Shown here: one piece after another, positions 59,176 through 64,000 of the stretch
How positions within the stretch are numbered: the first letter of the stretch is position 1
Layout: each line of letters begins with the position of its first letter
Assembly (NCBI RefSeq): GCF_024228675.1
Contig: NZ_CP100461.1
Span: forward strand, 2,787,398-2,851,397
DNA length: 64,000 nucleotides
Source of the DNA: Salinigranum marinum
GTDB lineage: Archaea; Halobacteriota; Halobacteria; Halobacteriales; Haloferacaceae
Direction: 5' to 3'
The notes under the pieces: model-generated
Database searches by the model: none
What the model saw: only the letters and a program-made list of their open reading frames with translations
What the model was told of the DNA's origin: nothing
Translations under genes and position numbers: made by a program

Positions 59176-60008
59176 CAGAGATCGATCTCCTTGAACTCGC
59201 GGGCCTGGTTCTGGATCGCCTCCTCGGTGGGCAGGCGCTCGATGCTCGACGCGCCGAAGAAGCCGACGACGCCGTCGGTGTTGTCGAGGACGTACGCGGC
59301 GTCGTCTGGCCACGCGATGAGCCCGCCGTGGCAGATGACCATGACCTCGTCGTTCACCGCCGTGGCGGCGTCGTGGTGGGCCTGGACCCGCTCGGCGGCG
59401 GCGTCGAGGTCCAGCGCCGTCTCCGCGCCGATGTCACCTGAGGTGGTGAGCCCCATGTGCGAGACGACGACGTCCGCGCCGGCCTCGGTCATCGCTCTCG
59501 CCTGCTCCTCGGTGAAGACGTACGGGCAGGTGAGCATTCCTTTCTCGGACGCCGTGCGGATCATCTCAACCTCTTTGTCGTAGCCCATCCCGGTCTCTTC
59601 GAGGTTCTGGCGGAAGCCGCTGTCCTCGTCGATCAGGCCGACGGTGGGGAAGTTCTGCACCCCCGAGAAGCCCCGCCGCTGGAGGTCGTCGATGAACACG
59701 TCCATGTCGCGGAACGGGTCGGTGCCGTTGACGCCCGCGAGCACGGGCGTGTCCTCCACGACGGGGAGCACCTCGTGTCCCATCTCGACGACGATCTGGT
59801 TCGCGTCGCCGTACGGGAGCAGCCCCGCGAGCGACCCTCGGCCGTTCATCCGGTAGCGCCCGGAGTTGTAGATGATGAGCAGGTCGACGCCGCCCCGCTC
59901 GGCGAACTTCGCGGAGATGCCGGTCCCCGCGCCCGCGCCGATGATCGGTTCCCCCTCCGCGACCGTCTCCCGCAAGCGGTCCAGCGACTCCTCGCGCGTG
60001 TGTCTCAT
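59175..60008 (-). CDS. Phosphoenolpyruvate hydrolase-like TIM-barrel protein (Tm-1 C-terminal-type)
   Basis: 277 residues from ATG 60008; earlier in-frame ATGs (60014, 60020, 60026) are possible. GEPIIGAGAGTGISAKFAER, ERGGVDLLIIYNSGRYRMNG and MVICHGGLIAWPDDAAYVLD are typical of the PEP_hydrolase (PEP mutase-like TIM barrel) family. Pairs with UPF0261 as a natural two-gene version of the plant Tm-1 architecture. A cupin gene is divergent on the other side. Confidence 0.88.
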   Translation of the reverse strand: MRHTREESLDRLRETVAEGEPIIGAGAGTGISAKFAERGGVDLLIIYNSGRYRMNGRGSLAGLLPYGDANQIVVEMGHEVLPVVEDTPVLAGVNGTDPFRDMDVFIDDLQRRGFSGVQNFPTVGLIDEDSGFRQNLEETGMGYDKEVEMIRTASEKGMLTCPYVFTEEQARAMTEAGADVVVSHMGLTTSGDIGAETALDLDAAAERVQAHHDAATAVNDEVMVICHGGLIAWPDDAAYVLDNTDGVVGFFGASSIERLPTEEAIQNQAREFKEIDL

Positions 60009-60162
60009 TGCCATGACCATTGACACTAATTCGGAGTGCGAGCATCAGTGTTACGGCGCCGACCGGGTCGGCGCGGACACGGGGGACGCCGCAAGCGAGC
60101 GGACGCGGGGACGCCCCGCCGCACCAAACAGTTAATCGCTCGTCACGTGAGCCGAGTAATGT

Positions 60163-60570
60163 ATGACAACACACTACGTCGACCCGGACGACGTCGACAC
60201 CCAGCAGTTCGACTGGGGCACGCTCAAGTGGATGGCGACGCCGGAGGTGACCGGCGGCGAGCGGTTCAGCGCCGGCGTGGTGCTGCTCGAACCCGGGAAG
60301 GGCCACGAACTCCACACCCATCCCGACAGCGACGAGATCCTCTACGTGATCAGCGGCGATGGCGAACAGACGGTCGCCGGCGATACGCGGGAGATAACGG
60401 CCGGCGAGATGGTGAACGTCCCCGCAGGCGTCGAACACGGCACCGTGAACACGGGGTGGGAGACGCTCAAACTCCTCGCGGTGTACGCCCCGCCGGGCCC
60501 CGAGGACGTGCTTGCCGACCTTCCGGGGTGTACCATCGTCCCGGCCGGGGAGATCCCGACGCGCGACTGA
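60163..60570 (+). CDS. Cupin
   Basis: 135 residues. Cupin motif 1 PGKGHELHTHPDSDEILYVI (H, H, E) and motif 2 AGEMVNVPAGVEHGTVNTGW (H) are complete. It is divergent from the Tm-1-like pair and could act on a sugar or keto acid in the same pathway. Confidence 0.9.
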   Translation: MTTHYVDPDDVDTQQFDWGTLKWMATPEVTGGERFSAGVVLLEPGKGHELHTHPDSDEILYVISGDGEQTVAGDTREITAGEMVNVPAGVEHGTVNTGWETLKLLAVYAPPGPEDVLADLPGCTIVPAGEIPTRD

Positions 60571-60620
60571 CCGCCGCTCGACCGCCGTCGCACTCTCGGG
60601 GTGGACACGACGACGTCCGG

Positions 60621-61103
60621 TCAGGGCACGTACCGCACGACGACGACGCCCGGCTCCGAGCGGATCTCGACGCGCGCGACGCCCAGTCGGGCCGCACGCG
60701 AGAGCGTCCCCTCGCGGTCGTCGACCACGTCCGCGACGGCCTGCTCGGTCGTCTCCTCGGGGACGGTCATGACGTGGAGTTCGCCCGTGCCGGCCCGCTC
60801 CTTCCGCGAGAGTTCGCCGACCGGCTGGTCGGCCGCCACCTCGCGCGCCCACGCTGTCGGCGTCAGGTCGGAGACTTCGATCGAGAGCTCCCACTGGCGG
60901 TCGATCTCGACCAGTCGCCACGAGACTTCCAGCGGCGGCTCGGGTGCGACGGTTCCCGCGACCGCCTCGTCGACCGCGACGCCGGGGTTCGACGCGAGGG
61001 TGTGGACCTGTCCGTCCCGTACGTCCTTCAGCACGGCCGACTCCTCGTCGGCGGCGGTGACCAGGAACGTGCCCGTCTTCTCGGACGTGTCGTCACTGCT
61101 CAT
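60621..61103 (-). CDS. DUF5812 protein
   Basis: 160 residues from ATG 61103. FLVTAADEESAVLKDVRDGQ, VSWRLVEIDRQWELSIEVSD and AGTGELHVMTVPEETTEQAV fit haloarchaeal DUF5812. Beta-rich soluble protein, function unknown. Confidence 0.8.
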   Translation of the reverse strand: MSSDDTSEKTGTFLVTAADEESAVLKDVRDGQVHTLASNPGVAVDEAVAGTVAPEPPLEVSWRLVEIDRQWELSIEVSDLTPTAWAREVAADQPVGELSRKERAGTGELHVMTVPEETTEQAVADVVDDREGTLSRAARLGVARVEIRSEPGVVVVRYVP

Positions 61104-61231
61104 TGTCGGACGGAGGCGACAGCGCCTGTTCACGCTTTCGTCCTTCGGTCAGTTTTGAGGCGTTCTCGGGACGACACCTGCGTCCGCATCCGGGAGTCTG
61201 GTCGGCGTCGACGGGATCGGCGGTCGTCGAA

Positions 61232-61741
61232 CTACCGGAGCAGTCGGTGCGTGAGGACGATGACGGCCGACGCGAGGAGCGGCGGGACCACGCCCGCTAG
61301 TTGCGGCAGCGCGTACAGCGCCTCGACGACCGGCGCGACGGCTCCCGTCGGGGTCGTCTGCTGGTCGGCCGGGACGGTGACCACGAGTCCGACGTACAGC
61401 GAGGCGACGAAGAGGTAGCCCGCGAGCGAGAGCGCGAGGTCGTACCGGACGTCGTCCCCTTCGGCTCGCCTGTGGCGGCGGGCGACGAGCAGGACGGGTG
61501 CGACGAGCGGCGCGACGACGAACAGGCCGACGACGACGTAAAACGCCCGCGAGAGGGTGAGCGAACCGCCCTCGATGGCGGCGGTCTGGGCGATGAGGAC
61601 GACCAGCCCCGCGCCGAACAGCACCGTCACGGCCAGCGCCGCGAGCGCCCCGACGAGGACGTAGCTCCGAAAGAGCAGCGAGTCGCTCTGTCGGAACGCG
61701 TACGGGAACGCGCCGAAGACCCCCCGGTAGCCGTCGGTCAT
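61232..61741 (-). CDS. Four-helix membrane protein, haloarchaeal
   Basis: 169 residues starting MTDGYRGVFGAFPYAFRQSD. Membrane segments include YVLVGALAALAVTVLFGAGL and AGYLFVASLYVGLVVTVPAD. No recognised domain; its own gene between DUF5812 and the RNase E-like gene. Confidence 0.7.
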   Translation of the reverse strand: MTDGYRGVFGAFPYAFRQSDSLLFRSYVLVGALAALAVTVLFGAGLVVLIAQTAAIEGGSLTLSRAFYVVVGLFVVAPLVAPVLLVARRHRRAEGDDVRYDLALSLAGYLFVASLYVGLVVTVPADQQTTPTGAVAPVVEALYALPQLAGVVPPLLASAVIVLTHRLLR

Positions 61742-61903
61742 ACCCGCAGTTAGGAACGGCCGCGTTTAACCGACGCGGTCGGAGCGGCGTCGGCTCTCGG
61801 GACGGTCGCCTGTCCGTCCGTCGGTTCAAAACGCCGACGCCACACCCGATCTCCGCTCCCTGGTCTCGGTCCCCGTTCTCGTGCTTCCGGTCACGGCGCC
61901 GAT

Positions 61904-63307
61904 TCACAGCGCCTTCTCGAGACTCGTCGCCACGCTTCGGGCTTTCTCGGCCAGGTCGTCAGACAGTTCGCCCGCGTCGACCGCCGCGTCGAGGTCGGCG
62001 TCGTCGACGCGCTCGACCCGTCCGTCCGCGTGTTTGATCACGTCGACGTGGAGGTCGACGTACCGTACGACGTCGGGGAAACACTCGACGGGCGTACAGA
62101 CGTTGACGTACGTCCCTTTCAGCTTCCCGCCGGCGCTCCGGTAGACGGTCGGATACCACCAGCGCCCCTCGCGGAACTTCGTGAGCGCGGTGTCGCCCTG
62201 CTCGCGCGGGATGTCCAGCGCGTCGTAGCTGCCGCCACCGGAGAGTTCGCGCCGGACGGCGACGGTCCCGTCGGGGTCGTGTTCGACCACCTCACCGCGG
62301 CCGAGCGTGATGAGCCGACCGTCCGGCTTGCCGTGGCCGATCGCGACCGTCTCCCCCTCGACGGGGCCGAACTGTCGGGTGACAACGCCGAACGGAAACT
62401 CGTCCTCGCCCGCGGGCGAACAGAGCGCCTCGGCGAAGTCGACGCCGGCGCTCGCCGACTCCGATCCCGCCTTGATCCGGTGGTGCCCCGGCATCGTCGC
62501 CGTCACCGCTCGACGGTGGTCGTCGAGAGCGAAGCGCGACTCGCGGCCGAACCACAGCCACGTCGACGCCGCCGGCGAGGCGCGGCGGGTGGGCCCGCCG
62601 ACCGGTTCGCCACGGACGGCGTCGAGCGCCTCGGCCGTCTCGACGGCGCGTTCGAGCGCGCCGCGGAGCGTCTCCATGTCGGCTGCCGTCGCGGCGTGTC
62701 GCCAGCGGACGCCCCAGCCATCGGGCACCTCGACGCCGAGGAGATCGGTCATGCCGGCGAGTTCGCGCCCCGCGGCGTCGTCGCGCGTGTCGACGCGCAC
62801 CCCGTCCCGGCCGGCGTCGAGCGTCGCCAGTCCGGTCCCGGCTTCGAGCCCCGTTCCGAGTTCTGGCCGCCTGTCGCACCACGGTGGCCGGTCCGTGCGG
62901 ACCTGCACGCGGAGCGTGTCGCCGTCGTCGACGTGCGCCTCGGCCGCGTCGTACGGGAGATACCCCTCTGCCGGGCCGAGGTCGCAGACGGCACCGCGCC
63001 CCCGCGTCTCGACCACGCGGGCGTCGAACACCGCTCCGACGGGCGTCGGCGACGGCCACGCGAGCGTGTCGGCCGCGACCCGCAGTTCCGCCGTCGCCGA
63101 CGCGACCCGCGACGACGCGCCGGTGACGCCGACGCCCTGGCGGTCGTCCGTGGTCTCGACGGCGACGTCGTGGTCGGCGTCGTCGAATGACTCCTCGAAC
63201 CGTCGGCGGATCGGCGGCGACGCCTGGACCACGTCGTGTCCCGCTTCCAAGAGCACGTGGGTGAGCGCAGTCGCGTAGATGCCCCGGACCCGGACCCGGA
63301 CCGTCAT
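61904..63307 (-). CDS. FAU-1/RNase E-G-like RNA-binding protein with DUF402 domain
   Basis: 467 residues from ATG 63307. N-terminal S1-like RNA-binding RGIYATALTHVLLEAGHDVV and AVCDLGPAEGYLPYDAAEAH, middle domain with WLWFGRESRFALDDHRRAVT, and a C-terminal DUF402 with GGSYDALDIPREQGDTALTK and YVNVCTPVECFPDVVRYVDL. Archaeal FAU-1 binds AU-rich RNA and is thought to take part in rRNA processing. ATGA overlap with the upstream DUF7532 gene. Confidence 0.88.
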   Translation of the reverse strand: MTVRVRVRGIYATALTHVLLEAGHDVVQASPPIRRRFEESFDDADHDVAVETTDDRQGVGVTGASSRVASATAELRVAADTLAWPSPTPVGAVFDARVVETRGRGAVCDLGPAEGYLPYDAAEAHVDDGDTLRVQVRTDRPPWCDRRPELGTGLEAGTGLATLDAGRDGVRVDTRDDAAGRELAGMTDLLGVEVPDGWGVRWRHAATAADMETLRGALERAVETAEALDAVRGEPVGGPTRRASPAASTWLWFGRESRFALDDHRRAVTATMPGHHRIKAGSESASAGVDFAEALCSPAGEDEFPFGVVTRQFGPVEGETVAIGHGKPDGRLITLGRGEVVEHDPDGTVAVRRELSGGGSYDALDIPREQGDTALTKFREGRWWYPTVYRSAGGKLKGTYVNVCTPVECFPDVVRYVDLHVDVIKHADGRVERVDDADLDAAVDAGELSDDLAEKARSVATSLEKAL

Positions 63308-63678
63308 ATCTGCGCGGGATCCCGGACGAACCTGACGCGGTCGTTGACCGTCCCGCCGAGCGTCAGTTCGACTTTCTCCTCCCCCAGTACGCGGCCGCCC
63401 TCGACGGGGACGCCCCACGAGTCGAAGCGGAGGTAGCCGCGGATCTCCGCGCCGTGGGTGTAGAGATCGACGTACTGCACGGCGTGTTCTGTGACGTCCG
63501 CGGAACTGTGGGCCATCTCCATGTCGGAGTGGACCGTCTCGACGCCGTCGAAGAACGACTCGATCGCCTCCGCGTCGCGGCTGGTGGCCTCGGCGACCGC
63601 TTTCGAGACGCGCCTGATCTCGGCGCGGGAGAGCCCGGCGTCGCGGAGCGCCGCCTGCGTTCGCTGGTCGAAATGCAT
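63304..63678 (-). CDS. DUF7532-type haloarchaeal protein
   Basis: 124 residues, starts MHFDQRTQAALRDAGLSRAE. N-terminal helical part, then QYVDLYTHGAEIRGYLRFDS and GRVLGEEKVELTLGGTVNDR. Stop overlaps the start of the FAU-1-like gene (ATGA), forming an operon. Function unknown; conserved partner of the RNA-processing protein. Confidence 0.75.
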   Translation of the reverse strand: MHFDQRTQAALRDAGLSRAEIRRVSKAVAEATSRDAEAIESFFDGVETVHSDMEMAHSSADVTEHAVQYVDLYTHGAEIRGYLRFDSWGVPVEGGRVLGEEKVELTLGGTVNDRVRFVRDPAQI

Positions 63679-63824
63679 ACTCGCACGTGGACCGCGGGGG
63701 TCTTCAACGCTTCAACGTTCGGCGCGTCACCCTCGGCCGAGACGGCGACGGGTTTCGGTGTCGGACGACAGACACACACGACGGGTGACAAGACATTAAC
63801 CTCCCCCGCCTCAGATACGGGTGT

Positions 63825-64000
63825 ATGAGTGACAGAATCGATCCCGTCAAGTCCGCCTCGGACGACGGGGTCGACCTCTACGACGTCTCGACGTGGGAGG
63901 AACGGACGTCGCTTGATGGCCTCGCAGTCGCGATCTACCGGCTCATCGTCGGCACGGCGCGGATCGGCGTCGTTGTGCTCGCGTTCTTGATCCTCTTGGC
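63825..64000 (+). CDS. Membrane protein, 3' end outside the window
   Basis: 58 residues visible: acidic N-terminus starting MSDRIDPVKSASDDGVDLYD, then EERTSLDGLAVAIYRLIVGT leading into a membrane helix (RIGVVVLAFLILL). TATA-like ACATTAACC ~30 nt upstream of the ATG. Divergent from DUF7532. Family not determined because the rest is missing. Confidence 0.7.
   Translation, partial: MSDRIDPVKSASDDGVDLYDVSTWEERTSLDGLAVAIYRLIVGTARIGVVVLAFLILL

Overview
The window looks like chromosome of a haloarchaeon (class Halobacteria). The proteins are very acidic and the DNA is GC-rich. Many genes have a TATA-like box 25-30 nt before the start codon, so their transcripts should be leaderless. Several families are largely restricted to Halobacteria: a Bat-type HTH regulator, an IclR regulator, DUF5812-, DUF7511- and DUF7532-like proteins, and Pus10. 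No rRNA operon, complete tRNA or CRISPR array was found.

Region 1 (1-13.1 kb) is an accessory island, visibly poorer in GC than the rest. It holds a partial ribbon-helix-helix gene, an HTH + TumE-like pair, an XPB helicase/Bax1 nuclease operon, a zinc ribbon protein, a SWIM zinc-finger protein and a three-gene opposite-strand cluster led by a C2HC zinc-finger protein. It also has a decayed gene, an orphan 323-residue protein and an IS5-family element. The XPB-to-zinc-finger block lies between two copies of a 39-nt direct repeat (1849 and 9997). The right edge of the island is a 3' fragment of tRNA-His (anticodon loop to the C73 discriminator), followed 80 nt later by a second 25-nt copy of its T arm/acceptor end. 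These are typical integrase attachment-site scars. A PAS-domain sensor gene stops exactly at the second scar.

Region 2 (13.1-25.9 kb) carries the PAS protein, a Bat-like regulator, an alpha/beta hydrolase and a solitary tnpB element. A thiol/redox and export neighbourhood follows: DsbA-like, glutathionyl-hydroquinone-reductase-like, divergent citrate synthase, DoxX, MFS, two regulators, flavin reductase and LysE exporter. Three transcription units here share one promoter box (17741, 19815, 21267).

Region 3 (25.9-32.8 kb) is a catabolic cluster: two zinc alcohol dehydrogenases, a CoA transferase/hydrolase and an IclR regulator. Palindromes of the type GTTCGAC-N3-GTCGAAC lie in its flanking non-coding DNA.

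Region 4 (33-64 kb) is mostly core: SOUL protein, thioredoxin-reductase-like flavoprotein, site-2 protease, cupins, MFS carriers, a Ski2-like helicase, a LOV-type light-sensing histidine kinase, a CinA-like protein, Pus10, RNase HII, SecDF, a polysaccharide flippase, a K+ channel, a Tm-1-like pair and a FAU-1/RNase E-like protein. Two adjacent genes at 45.7-47.1 kb are decayed (succinylglutamate desuccinylase-like and Ca2+/Na+ antiporter). A triplicated hairpin unit with a period of about 122 bp sits at 57.66-57.93 kb.

The best candidates for something undescribed are the repeat-flanked XPB-Bax1/zinc-finger module, the shared promoter box with short overlapping leader ORFs, the tRNA-His double scar and the 122-bp triplicate.
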